A stretch of 64,000 nucleotides of DNA from a virus. The DNA lies in the IMG/VR virus record IMGVR_UViG_3300008120_000016, positions 60,720 through 124,719 of that record. One strand, 5' to 3'. How positions within the stretch are numbered: the first letter of the stretch is position 1; every line of letters starts with the position of its first letter. Position numbers and translations under genes: made by a program. Positions 38,830-47,467 of this stretch are shown in pieces. A model generated the notes under the pieces. That model made no database searches. It saw nothing but the letters and a program-made list of their open reading frames with translations, and was not told where the DNA came from.

Positions 38830-39429
38830 TTAAAACCAAGTATTAATTTTACAACCTAATTTTGTTAAATCAGATATGATTTCATTTTTTGTATCGACAG
38901 ATTCTTTTGGATACATTCTTCCTTCATGAAACTCTACATAAAACTCTTTAATTTTAGAAGCAGTGTTTTCTTTAATCATTTTTCTTAAAATTTCAAACTC
39001 TGCTCCTTCAATATCTAGTTTGCATATTATATGAGAATCATTTGGTAAATCATTTACAAATTTGCTAAGATCAATACTAGGAATTGTAACTTGTGTTTCA
39101 TATCCTAAATGATTAAATCCAATTCCTTGTATAGATGACCCCCACCCATCAATGTTTGAAGCACCATCGGTTGGAGAACCACTTCCACTTTTAGTATGAT
39201 TTTCTTGATTAAATGTAACAATTCCATCTTCTACCCAAACAGCTTTGTTAAAAGAAGTTATATCTAATGAGTATTTGTTACGAAGTAATTCAACTCTTTC
39301 TTCAATAAAGCAAGCTGGATTAGCTTCAAATGAATAAATTTTATAATCTGTAGTAATTATTCCATTGTTTATAAAATATTCCAATCCTTCTCCGTGATGA
39401 AATCCACAATCTAAAAATATTTTTTTCAT
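38830..39429 (-). CDS. FkbM-family SAM methyltransferase
   Basis: At 199 aa this is a compact FkbM (Methyltransf_21) protein. LDCGFHHGEG is the SAM-binding motif I, YSFEANP is the acidic post-beta2 motif, CKLDIEGAEFEIL is the hallmark KxDIEGxE motif, and FYVEFHEGRM follows. Members O-methylate sugars or polyketides. It lies between two glycosyltransferases, which suggests it caps a glycan made by them. Methyl caps commonly end chains or mask them from enzymes and antibodies. Its ATG at 39429 is preceded by AAACCAA, a leader word shared with several other genes here. Confidence 0.85.
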   Translation of the reverse strand: MKKIFLDCGFHHGEGLEYFINNGIITTDYKIYSFEANPACFIEERVELLRNKYSLDITSFNKAVWVEDGIVTFNQENHTKSGSGSPTDGASNIDGWGSSIQGIGFNHLGYETQVTIPSIDLSKFVNDLPNDSHIICKLDIEGAEFEILRKMIKENTASKIKEFYVEFHEGRMYPKESVDTKNEIISDLTKLGCKINTWF

Positions 39430-39431
39430 TA

Positions 39432-40082
39432 TTATTGGTTTATTAAAAAGTTAGAAGTTGAAATGTTTTTACCATGAATGTGCCAGATGATATTTTCTCG
39501 ATTATCAATTTCTGCTATATTACAATTTTTACACCAAGCATCCCTCCACATATGATCTTCAAATCCATAAATTGATTCAGATTCTAATACACACTTTAAT
39601 CCCTTTTTATTAAAAGCAAATGTAGGTGGCATATTAAAATCACAACCTTCTGGATTACCACCTAAGTTTGGTGCATTGATCCATCTTAAAATAGCTCCAT
39701 TCAATTGATATTTTATCTTAGATGACACAACATCTACAGATGGATTATTTTGAAAAAATTCTACTATTGTTTTAACATAATCTTTTTTGTAAATATCATC
39801 ATCGTCTATTTTAACAAACAAATCATAATTATCAAAATCAACTGATATAATTGAATTTGTGTAATTAAAATGTTGATGTTTATTTTCATTAATAACAATG
39901 TTTACATCATCTATATCATCATACAATATAGTATAGTCAGTATAATCATCTGCATCATGTGCAATATTAATAGAATGGAAAAGATTCTTATAGCTTTGAT
40001 TTTTAATATCAGCTATAGTACCCCTTAGCATTTTGTGTCTTTTGTAACTTGTTGTAAAGCACAATACTTTTAAATCAGACAT
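39432..40082 (-). CDS. Family 2-like glycosyltransferase
   Basis: At 216 aa it starts LKVLCFTTSYKRHKMLRGT and has FVKIDDDDIYKKDYV (DxD-type site near 114-118). A late YGFEDHMWRDAW segment recalls the acceptor-site ED motif of GT2 enzymes. It is shorter than typical GT2 proteins, so it is probably a minimal catalytic domain without membrane anchors. Its start overlaps the end of the 306-aa gene by 13 bases, showing a tight operon. It probably acts in the host cytoplasm on a protein or a soluble acceptor. Confidence 0.78.
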   Translation of the reverse strand: MSDLKVLCFTTSYKRHKMLRGTIADIKNQSYKNLFHSINIAHDADDYTDYTILYDDIDDVNIVINENKHQHFNYTNSIISVDFDNYDLFVKIDDDDIYKKDYVKTIVEFFQNNPSVDVVSSKIKYQLNGAILRWINAPNLGGNPEGCDFNMPPTFAFNKKGLKCVLESESIYGFEDHMWRDAWCKNCNIAEIDNRENIIWHIHGKNISTSNFLINQ

Positions 40083-40990
40083 GAAATTTCTTTGGTTTTT
40101 AATAATTCTTCAACGTATTTGTAAGAACAAGATTGAGGATTTATATTTTCAAGTTTTACATCGTTATAAGGAAGATTTGTAAAATACGCTGCTTTAAAAA
40201 ATAAATCTTTTCTATCTTCTGTCACACCAGCATTATGAAATATAGGTGCCTCATTCCATCTATCAATGTAACAAGTAGCCCAACAAAAATCTAATCTATT
40301 ATCAACTCTTGTTGGATGACCAAACTTCCAAGCATTCCATAAAAGTGACCACATTCCTGCAGTCCACTTTTGAATAGCATACCCTTCACCTTTATAATTT
40401 GGTTCAGTATCACAAAAATGTTTGTAAAGTTTTATAGAATCTTTTTCAACTTTATCCCAATATTCAGGTGTAGTATTTTTTACAATATGCTGAGCACCTC
40501 CTGAATTTGGATTCATAATTCTAGGAATTAAAGGATCCATTTCCATTACACGACACATATCTAAATAAACATCTTCACCCTTACCAAAAATATAGTTATA
40601 ACCAATATAACCCACAGTATCACTTAAATACCAAGTATTATGGTATTCCATATCTTTAAAATTAACAGGTCTTGTGAAAATTATATCACAATCATGTAAA
40701 AACAAAGGCTGCGTAGTTAATTCAGGATAAGCAGTAAGATGCTGCTTCATTAAATTAAAATAAACAGAAGGAATGTAAAAGTGATCTTCTCTAGTATCAG
40801 GATAAAAAAAGAAACCAACATTATTATAATGTTGTTGTAGTTTTAACCAATCTGGAGGAACTTGCCCATAATGGGCACAAAGAATATTAATATCATTTGG
40901 ATTAACACCGTTTCTAATAAAGTTGTTAATCATTATTTCTACCTGCCATGTATAGTATGGTATAGCAGGTTGTGCACAAATAAACTTCAT
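40070..40990 (-). CDS. Putative glycosyltransferase (GT-A-like, DxD)
   Basis: This 306-aa protein is first in the sugar cassette. It has LFLHDCDIIFTRPVNF near residues 96-111 (DxD), an NSGGAQHIV loop, an AGMWSLLWNAWKFGH helix and IFHNAGV near the C-terminus. The order resembles GT-A enzymes of the hydroxyproline/serine glycosyltransferase type, which add the first sugar directly to a peptide. That family link is a weak, by-eye resemblance. It overlaps the next gene by 13 bases. Upstream lie the short adhesin-type genes, starting only 21 bases away. If it is a peptidyl transferase, the nearby Thr-rich proteins are obvious acceptors. Confidence 0.6.
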   Translation of the reverse strand: MKFICAQPAIPYYTWQVEIMINNFIRNGVNPNDINILCAHYGQVPPDWLKLQQHYNNVGFFFYPDTREDHFYIPSVYFNLMKQHLTAYPELTTQPLFLHDCDIIFTRPVNFKDMEYHNTWYLSDTVGYIGYNYIFGKGEDVYLDMCRVMEMDPLIPRIMNPNSGGAQHIVKNTTPEYWDKVEKDSIKLYKHFCDTEPNYKGEGYAIQKWTAGMWSLLWNAWKFGHPTRVDNRLDFCWATCYIDRWNEAPIFHNAGVTEDRKDLFFKAAYFTNLPYNDVKLENINPQSCSYKYVEELLKTKEISCLI

Positions 40991-41010
40991 ATATGTTGGT
41001 TTTTATTATT

Positions 41011-41142
41011 TTAAGCAGGAACAGCTGCTGATTGCGTAAGTCCTACAGCTTCAGCATATTTAAGATAGGTTTCAACACTGGCTTCTATAGTAATGCAACA
41101 ATTGGCATTAGGATTAATTGTTGTAGTTGTAGTAACTGGCAT
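41011..41142 (-). CDS. 43-aa tail-module peptide carrying shared C-terminal tag
   Basis: A short frame from ATG 41142 encodes [16 protein letters not shown] followed by [19 protein letters not shown] and a VPA end. The last 21 residues match the C-termini of the 108-aa and 152-aa proteins directly upstream except for one I/V change. Codons differ between copies, so protein sequence is being conserved. It consists of a mini Thr run plus the tag. Role unknown; the tag could be an assembly or docking module of the adhesin set. Confidence 0.7.
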
Positions 41143-41160
41143 GTTTTTTAATTTTAATTA

Positions 41161-41487
41161 TTATGCAGGAACAGCAGCTGACTGCGTCAAACCAACTGCC
41201 TCTGCGTATTTAAGATATGTTTCTATGCTTGCTATTATATTATCAGGAGTACACCTCCATGTAAAACCTTTATCTAAAAGTTTGTTTATTATTCCCATAG
41301 TATCAGTAACACTAATATTATTGTCATTAACAAATTTTAATAATTTGCAAACAATTCCTTCACCATTTACGGTATTACTTTCAACTAATCCCCTATCTAA
41401 AATAGTTAGATAATTAACCGGTCCTACAAAAGCTTTTAAATCTTCAATGCAATTGTAAGTACAACAAATAGGTCTTTGAGTTGGCAT
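41161..41487 (-). CDS. Small tail-module protein with shared C-terminal tag
   Basis: This 108-aa protein starts [20 protein letters not shown]. It is helical, with a central [14 protein letters not shown] segment that also occurs (as LDLLLDKGI) in the 152-aa neighbour. It ends in [17 protein letters not shown] plus AVPA. The N-terminal half loosely resembles the 'Cys-hydrophobic-KGD-helix' N-terminal domain of the large adhesin-like proteins upstream. No enzyme motif. It sits between the 43-aa and 152-aa tag-bearing genes, with gaps of about 20 bases. Confidence 0.72.
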   Translation of the reverse strand: MPTQRPICCTYNCIEDLKAFVGPVNYLTILDRGLVESNTVNGEGIVCKLLKFVNDNNISVTDTMGIINKLLDKGFTWRCTPDNIIASIETYLKYAEAVGLTQSAAVPA

Positions 41488-41506
41488 AATTAATAATTTT
41501 TATAAG

Positions 41507-41965
41507 TTAAGCTGGCACTGCTGCACTTTGAGTTAAACCAACAGCTTCAGCATATTTTAAATAAGTTTCAATAGATGCAAATGTATAATCAGTATTTACA
41601 CCACAATCAGGACAGCATATATTACAAACAGTTGATACAATCCCTTTATCTAAAAGTAAATCAAGAACTTCAGTCCAACTAATAGTAGGATCGGCCACTT
41701 TAGAAGCTTTCATTTGATCAAACAATATATCAAAAGGACTTGTACAAGGTAAATCTAAATCTACATAATCATCACACCCTGCTTTTTTTATACGAATTGT
41801 ATTAGCTGCATCAGGTATTGTATTAGTTGTATATCCAGATATCATATCAGCTTTGCTAATACCGGAATCAAAAGGATTTAAAAAACCATCAGCATCAGAA
41901 AACAAAGAAAAAGTTGTATCAGATGATCCTGCTAATGTTAATTTTATTGTTGCAGATTTTGGCAT
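41507..41965 (-). CDS. Small tail-module protein: type-B N-domain plus shared tag
   Basis: This 152-aa protein has an N-terminal beta domain (KSATIKLTLAGSSDTTFSL, later IRIKKAGCDDYVDL) similar to the N-domains of the 384-, 476- and 272-aa proteins (type B here). LDLLLDKGI, a Cys cluster (CNICCPDC), and the tag [17 protein letters not shown] follow. It therefore links the large adhesin set to the tag-bearing small proteins. It may be an adaptor that joins both. Confidence 0.72.
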   Translation of the reverse strand: MPKSATIKLTLAGSSDTTFSLFSDADGFLNPFDSGISKADMISGYTTNTIPDAANTIRIKKAGCDDYVDLDLPCTSPFDILFDQMKASKVADPTISWTEVLDLLLDKGIVSTVCNICCPDCGVNTDYTFASIETYLKYAEAVGLTQSAAVPA

Positions 41966-41998
41966 ATATTATAATTTTATAAAGGTATGTAATTATTT

Positions 41999-42817
41999 TT
42001 ATCCACAAAGTACCCAATTCCAAATTAATGGATCTAAAGTTCCTATTTGTTGTAATGTTAATGTTATAAATATACTTTGACCTGGTGCAACTGTAGAAGT
42101 TGGAGCAGGTATTATACCACCTTGATCACACAAAAATGTAGGACTATCTTGAACACTTGCACTTATATTTTCTAAAATTACACAAACACAATCTCCACCA
42201 ATTGGAGGAGTAGTTGTAGTTGATGTTGTTGAACTACAAATAGGTATTGTATTTGGAGACACTGTAAAATTAGTTAATGTCCATGTTTTAATACTATTAG
42301 GATCATTACAATCTAAAAGTGTTTTAGTTACATAATTTTGACTAGCAGAAATTGATCCTGTAGGTATAACTAATGATTCAGTAGTAGGAGAACCAATACT
42401 AGGAGTATAAGTAAAACTTAACGTAATCGGAAAAGGAGCAGGTGTAGGTAATCCATTAATTGTATATGCTATACCTACTGGTGCAAATTCTTCATCAAAC
42501 GAACCACCACATATTTTTGTAGATCCTGTTCCTAAACTTAGTACCAAACATTGAATCAATGAAGGTGTAGTTGTACTAGTTGTACCAGGATTAAACGGAT
42601 TAGTTATAGAAATAGTTATTGGATTTGTACAAGCTCCTACAGATGTTAAAGTAACACTTGTTGCAGTAGGATCGGTTAATGTAAAAAGTTCCCCTCCTCC
42701 CAAAAGACCTGCAGCTGTAGCAGTAGTAGGATTTATAGATCCCACATTTGGAGAAATTGTAAAAGTAGGTCCTAAACCAGAACCTAGAGGACTATTTAAT
42801 TGTACTAATATATTCAT
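41999..42817 (-). CDS. Modular adhesin-like tail protein (type B), 272 aa
   Basis: Residues 1-75 form the type-B N-domain (LGPTFTISPNVGSINPT). A 90-residue beta domain (APFPITLSFTYT ... WTLTNFTVSPNTIPIC) is clearly paralogous to one in the 704-aa protein. A Thr linker and a Cys-framed domain (CVCVILENISASV ... WNWVLCG) follow. No catalytic motif. Fibre or adhesin decoration is inferred from domain style and position between fibre genes and tail barrel genes. Confidence 0.72.
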   Translation of the reverse strand: MNILVQLNSPLGSGLGPTFTISPNVGSINPTTATAAGLLGGGELFTLTDPTATSVTLTSVGACTNPITISITNPFNPGTTSTTTPSLIQCLVLSLGTGSTKICGGSFDEEFAPVGIAYTINGLPTPAPFPITLSFTYTPSIGSPTTESLVIPTGSISASQNYVTKTLLDCNDPNSIKTWTLTNFTVSPNTIPICSSTTSTTTTPPIGGDCVCVILENISASVQDSPTFLCDQGGIIPAPTSTVAPGQSIFITLTLQQIGTLDPLIWNWVLCG

Positions 42818-42830
42818 TTTATATTAATTA

Positions 42831-43847
42831 TTATGGAACACAATCAAGATTGTTTGCACATGTTACTACACCACCGTTAACTACTATACCTAACTCAGTT
42901 ATAGCTGGTACTGTTTCAGAACAAACATAATCTGTAGTATTGCCTGCAAGAGAAACAGTGGTAAATCCAGAACCACCACATTGAGTATACTGATAGTTAA
43001 GTGGATCAGGAGTAGTATTTTCTACTGAGTAACATTTGCAAGGCGATGATGTTGTAGTAGAAGTTGTTGGGAAAAAACAATCAGGACATCCAGGACAAGA
43101 TGAACCAGTTGGCAACCATACCGCTGTATTACCATAACGAACAGTTGGTGGAATACATCCACAAACACATTTATATGTAATACTTCCTACTGTATCAATT
43201 GATACCCATTGACCTGTAACACAATCAATATATTCAGCAGCAGGTAGAGAACCACCAGCCATACTACTTGTTTGTGTTATTGTTATATCATATGCTTTAC
43301 ATTGAAGTGATCCTGGTGGACAACCAACACAAAGACTTGGGTCTATTATTATTGGTTCGTCAATAGTTGTAGTGGTTGTTGGAGCTGGAGGTATTGTTGT
43401 TGGAGCTTGTGTTGTTGGAAGAACAACGAAAGCACTACCACCATTATAAGTACAAGATACTGTTGTAGTACTTGTAGTAGAACTAGTAGTTGTGCTAGTA
43501 GAACTAGTAGTTGTAGTTGGTGCAATTGTTGTAGTTGTTGTTAAAATAGTAGCAGTCAATGTGCCAAATCTACAATCTCTTAATGTTGTTGTAGCTACTG
43601 GTCCTAATTTACAAATCTCATCATTAATGATTTGTATAATTTCACATAAAGTTGTACCATTTTTTATACCATAACATAGTAAATCTTCTCCTATATATCT
43701 TACACATTCGCAATCATACAACTCATCACATTGTTCTCCAATACAAGGAATAGTAGTTGTGCTTGTTGTACTAGTTGTAGTACAAGGTTTGTGACACGGA
43801 TTCGGATCACAACCACAACCAGAATTACATCCACAATTACATGACAT
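42831..43847 (-). CDS. Modular Cys- and Thr-rich tail protein (type A), 338 aa
   Basis: The N-terminus is extremely Cys-rich (MSCNCGCNSGCGCDPNPC) and is followed by a Thr run. The type-A domain is next (CVRYIGEDLLCYGIKNGTTLCEIIQII), then a long Thr/Ser/Ala/Pro linker near residues 105-185. The C-terminus includes several Cys-framed small domains (CKCYSVENTTPDP ...). The Cys may bind metal or form disulfides after release. A virion surface role is inferred. Confidence 0.72.
   Translation of the reverse strand: MSCNCGCNSGCGCDPNPCHKPCTTTSTTSTTTIPCIGEQCDELYDCECVRYIGEDLLCYGIKNGTTLCEIIQIINDEICKLGPVATTTLRDCRFGTLTATILTTTTTIAPTTTTSSTSTTTSSTTSTTTVSCTYNGGSAFVVLPTTQAPTTIPPAPTTTTTIDEPIIIDPSLCVGCPPGSLQCKAYDITITQTSSMAGGSLPAAEYIDCVTGQWVSIDTVGSITYKCVCGCIPPTVRYGNTAVWLPTGSSCPGCPDCFFPTTSTTTSSPCKCYSVENTTPDPLNYQYTQCGGSGFTTVSLAGNTTDYVCSETVPAITELGIVVNGGVVTCANNLDCVP
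43370..43560. repeat. Triplet-rich Thr/Pro linker tract in the 338-aa gene
   Basis: Imperfect GTA/GTT triplet runs (coding strand ACT/ACA) encode Thr/Ser/Pro linker residues. Repeated units such as ACTAGTAGTT occur several times. Confidence 0.7.
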
Positions 43848-43885
43848 TTTTATAAATTTTTATTACTTTAAAAAAATACTAATTA

Positions 43886-45316
43886 TTATCCACATTCAAA
43901 AAATGTATTTACCCAACCAGGACCAGGTTCAGTACTATTACCTACACCATAACAAATACGTCCTCCAGGAGCTACAATCTGAGCTACTTTAAGAACACCA
44001 TTACAATCTTTGTAATTTATAGAAAGTGGTGCATTTGTTACATTTTGCCATTGTTCACAACCAATACATGTTGCAGGAGCAACAGTCCAATCTCCAGTAG
44101 CTTGTAACAATAATGCTTGTATACCGGTAATTTGAATTATATCAGAACCTCCATTTGCAATTGGCCCTGGTGGAAGATAATCCTGTGCACATAGTAAATT
44201 AGGATAATCTACTGTTAATTCTATTGTAGAACCAGAAATATTTGTCACTTCATAACATTTACATTGATCATCGAAAACTCTTGCTGTAGTAGTTGTTGTT
44301 ACAAGACTACCTGCATTACAAGTATTTACAACACTATGTGTTTTAAGTGTACCAACAGAATCTTTAAAAACCATCCAATAAGTCCCGTCAGGTAAAGGAG
44401 TACCTGGAACTAAACCACCTGGAGCATAAGCAAAACTTCCTTCAGGACCTAGCAATGTCCAATCTGTATTTGCTAAAGCACCTGCTTCAGTTGAAAAAAC
44501 AAAAGGAGATGCTGAATAAGGAGGAACTCCTCCAACAGTACGAGCTATATCAACACGGAAGTTTACTCCACTACAATAAGTTCTGTAGACAAAATCAAAA
44601 GGAATAAATATAGTTCCATTTGTTGTTGTTGCTGTAAAACATGATCCTGTTATATTACCGGTTACATCAATATTAACTTGAGGAGCACCTGCTCCAGCAA
44701 TTCCTATTGTACCAGTATACCCTAATGGAACAGGTGGATCAAACTTAACATAAATTACTTTTGGGTTTGGATTAATAAATCCACCACTTGATGAATTAAA
44801 TGTAATACTAGTTGACCAAGGACCAGTTACAGATTCAGATATACCAAATACTATTGTTGGTGATTGTATAATAATATTACTATTTGGAAATAAATTTTGT
44901 CCTGTTAATGTAAATGATTTAATCCACGGAGTTCCAGGAATAACACAAGGATCAAAAAATTCAATTTGATTCACGTTAGACTGAATTACTCTTCGTGAAG
45001 AAATTGTGGTAGTAGATGTTGGATTTCCAGAAGATGTTGTGGTACTTGTTGTATCTTCAATTACACAACATCTTAACGGCTTACCACATAATCCTTCTAT
45101 TGTAACTTTTTTACTAGAACTGCATTGACCTCCTGTTGATTGTAATGTTATATTTTCAACATTATCATCTACAGTTACAATAGCTCCTGTAGGAGATAAT
45201 AAATCAATTAATGTAACTTGTGTAGGAAAAACAGTTCCTACGTTAGGAATAACATTAAATGTTGGACCTATTGAGGAACCACTTGGTAAATCTGTTATTT
45301 TTAATACTACTTGCAT
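43886..45316 (-). CDS. Modular adhesin-like tail protein (type B), 476 aa
   Basis: A type-B N-domain (SIGPTFNVIPNVGTVFPT) is followed by short Thr/Ser linkers. Two Ig-like beta regions come next (LTGQNLFPNSNIIIQSPT; then YCSGVNFRVDIARTVGGVPPYSASP, broken by turns). C-terminal Cys-framed domains carry CKCYEVTNISGSTIEL, CIGCEQWQNVTNAPLSI and a WVNTFFECG end. The middle contains PKVIYVKFDPPVPLGYTGTI, typical of Ig-like adhesin folds. Function inferred as cell-surface or glycan binding. Confidence 0.72.
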   Translation of the reverse strand: MQVVLKITDLPSGSSIGPTFNVIPNVGTVFPTQVTLIDLLSPTGAIVTVDDNVENITLQSTGGQCSSSKKVTIEGLCGKPLRCCVIEDTTSTTTSSGNPTSTTTISSRRVIQSNVNQIEFFDPCVIPGTPWIKSFTLTGQNLFPNSNIIIQSPTIVFGISESVTGPWSTSITFNSSSGGFINPNPKVIYVKFDPPVPLGYTGTIGIAGAGAPQVNIDVTGNITGSCFTATTTNGTIFIPFDFVYRTYCSGVNFRVDIARTVGGVPPYSASPFVFSTEAGALANTDWTLLGPEGSFAYAPGGLVPGTPLPDGTYWMVFKDSVGTLKTHSVVNTCNAGSLVTTTTTARVFDDQCKCYEVTNISGSTIELTVDYPNLLCAQDYLPPGPIANGGSDIIQITGIQALLLQATGDWTVAPATCIGCEQWQNVTNAPLSINYKDCNGVLKVAQIVAPGGRICYGVGNSTEPGPGWVNTFFECG

Positions 45317-45334
45317 TAATTAAATATTTATAAA

Positions 45335-47449
45335 TTAATCACAACCACCAGGAAGACATTGTATAGAAATACTAACACTATCAGTTGGATTTATAATAAC
45401 ATTTGGTACTTGTACAACTGGTTCAAATGTGAATTGTTGTGAATAAGTTGTTATGTTTCCAAATGTATCTGTAACTTCTACATACATTATTCCACAATTT
45501 CCTGTTCCTGGAGTATTACTATTAACATTTAATTGTATCAAATTAGTTGATCCAAAATTAATTACAGTATTTGTAAGACTTATAAAGCCAGATTGAGTAT
45601 TTGTTAAAGGATATGGTGCTGATAAAGTTAAATTATTACCATTTATACTAGAACTTAGTATACTACCACCACCACAATTTTCATTTCTTACAGTGACAGT
45701 AGCAGTACCACCAGTACCACCTGATGAACTAGTAGTTGTAGTTGGAGCAAATGGTCCATTGTATGCTAATTGATTTGATGGCACACTAGAACCATTAGAA
45801 CAAATTTGAACAATTCTAAATAATGTCGGTCCTGTAGGAATGGTAAATAAACGAGGTGATGTACAACTTCCTGTAAAACTACTCCATGTAGTTCCACCAT
45901 TAGTTGAACTTTCAATTGTTATGGCTTGACATGGTAAACAACCAGCACTTGTATCAGTGGTAAAATTAAGACTTAAATCACTTCCATTATTAACTATACT
46001 ATTAAATGTTGGAGCACAACAAATTTCATTTGCAGGACAAAATACAGAACTTACAAAACTAACACTCCAATCACCTGAGCTTGCTAAAGCAGAAGCTGTT
46101 GATGATGATATTTCTACTCTACAAGTATCTCCAGGTGCAACAACACCGCAATTTAAAGTACTTGTTCTACAAAATATTGCAGGACCGGGATCTATTGGGC
46201 TTTGACTAATATTTGTTATATCGTAACAATTACATCCACTAGGAGCAGCTGTTGTAGTACTAGTAGTTACAGTACTGCATAAAGGAATTGTACCAGGAGA
46301 TAAAACAAAGTTTGTTAATGTCCATGTTGTTATAGTATTTCTTTCTGTACAATCTAAAATTGTTCTTATTAGCCATTGATCACTTGCAGATGATGCACCT
46401 GTTGGTATAGTTAAATTTTCTACTGTAAATCCACCTGTAGAAATTGTATAATCAAAGCTATAAGTAATTGGGAAAGGTGCTGGTGCAGGAACTCCTCCCA
46501 CTAAATACATTATTGTTAAAACTCTAGTTTGTTCTAGTAAATCTTCACAAACATCACTATTTACTATATTACTAGCAACAACAACACAACCCAATGGTGG
46601 AGCTGCTGTGGTAGGAGCAGATGTAGTTGGTGCTGCTGTGGTAGGTGCTGCAGTAGTACTAGTCGTAGGAGCAGCTGTCGTAGGAGCACTAGTAGTTGGA
46701 GCAGCTGTTGTTGGTGCAATAGTTGTACTGGTTGAAGTTGTTTGACAATCGCCATCATCATTACATAGTACATTATTTGTATTAGTTATAAATTCATCTC
46801 CTGGTTCAAGAGAAACAATACTATTTTGTTTAGCACATATGTAAATTGTTTCAGTGGCATCAACATAACCATTACTATCTTGCCCTTCACAATTTTTATA
46901 AGTAAAATTTACACCATCTGTATTTGGCCCAGCATATACACTATAGCAATAACATGGTGCTGCTGTTGTCGGGGCAACTGTTGTACTAGTTGTCGGTGCT
47001 GCTGTAGTCGGAGCAATAGTGGTAGTACTAGTTGTGGGAGCTAAAGTTGTAGTAGTTGGTGCAACAGTTGTTGTTGTAGGTATACTAGTAGTAGTTGTAA
47101 TTGGAGGATTATTTAAACAACCAATAGGACCACTATATCCCGTTATACTACCAAACAATCGACAATCATTTATTACAAGATAACCATCTATAACACAATT
47201 AAGAGTAGTAGTTGTTGTTAAACAATTATCTAACCCTAATATTTGAATAATATTTTGAAAAACTTTTGTTACTCTATCACCTTTAACAACATTAATACAA
47301 TTAAGATTTCTTCCTGAATAAATGACACAATCAGACGATACAACAGTTTCGCATTCAGGAGGACATGTTGTAGTAGTACAAATTAAAGAAGATGCCACTG
47401 GTTTACAGCAACACTCTTTATTTTTTATTGGACCACAAGTACAGGACAT
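45335..47449 (-). CDS. Large modular mucin-like tail protein (type A), 704 aa
   Basis: It starts MSCTCGPIKNKECCC, then has the type-A domain (CVIYSGRNLNCINVVKGDRV). At least two long linkers made almost only of Thr, Ala, Pro and Ser follow (about residues 115-165 and 240-290). Between them is a CYCYSVYAGP Cys-framed domain. The central beta domain (APFPITYSFDYT ... TTWTLTNFVLSPGTIPLC) is shared with the 272-aa protein. A fibronectin-like segment and an Ig-like C-terminus follow. This is the richest mucin-like protein in the window and the strongest candidate for O-glycosylation by the neighbouring cassette. Confidence 0.75.
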   Translation of the reverse strand: MSCTCGPIKNKECCCKPVASSLICTTTTCPPECETVVSSDCVIYSGRNLNCINVVKGDRVTKVFQNIIQILGLDNCLTTTTTLNCVIDGYLVINDCRLFGSITGYSGPIGCLNNPPITTTTSIPTTTTVAPTTTTLAPTTSTTTIAPTTAAPTTSTTVAPTTAAPCYCYSVYAGPNTDGVNFTYKNCEGQDSNGYVDATETIYICAKQNSIVSLEPGDEFITNTNNVLCNDDGDCQTTSTSTTIAPTTAAPTTSAPTTAAPTTSTTAAPTTAAPTTSAPTTAAPPLGCVVVASNIVNSDVCEDLLEQTRVLTIMYLVGGVPAPAPFPITYSFDYTISTGGFTVENLTIPTGASSASDQWLIRTILDCTERNTITTWTLTNFVLSPGTIPLCSTVTTSTTTAAPSGCNCYDITNISQSPIDPGPAIFCRTSTLNCGVVAPGDTCRVEISSSTASALASSGDWSVSFVSSVFCPANEICCAPTFNSIVNNGSDLSLNFTTDTSAGCLPCQAITIESSTNGGTTWSSFTGSCTSPRLFTIPTGPTLFRIVQICSNGSSVPSNQLAYNGPFAPTTTTSSSGGTGGTATVTVRNENCGGGSILSSSINGNNLTLSAPYPLTNTQSGFISLTNTVINFGSTNLIQLNVNSNTPGTGNCGIMYVEVTDTFGNITTYSQQFTFEPVVQVPNVIINPTDSVSISIQCLPGGCD
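46600..46740. repeat. Triplet-rich mucin-like tract in the 704-aa gene (second linker)
   Basis: Tandem imperfect copies of a unit reading PTTAAPTTS on the coding strand. Related units also lie at 46955-47100 in the same gene. Confidence 0.72.
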
Positions 47450-47467
47450 TTATTAAAATTTTAAAAT

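Noticed and set aside
41093-41413. Plus-strand 106-residue frame
   Set aside because: Antisense to the tag-bearing small genes; the minus-strand frames share a conserved C-terminus, so they are the coding ones.
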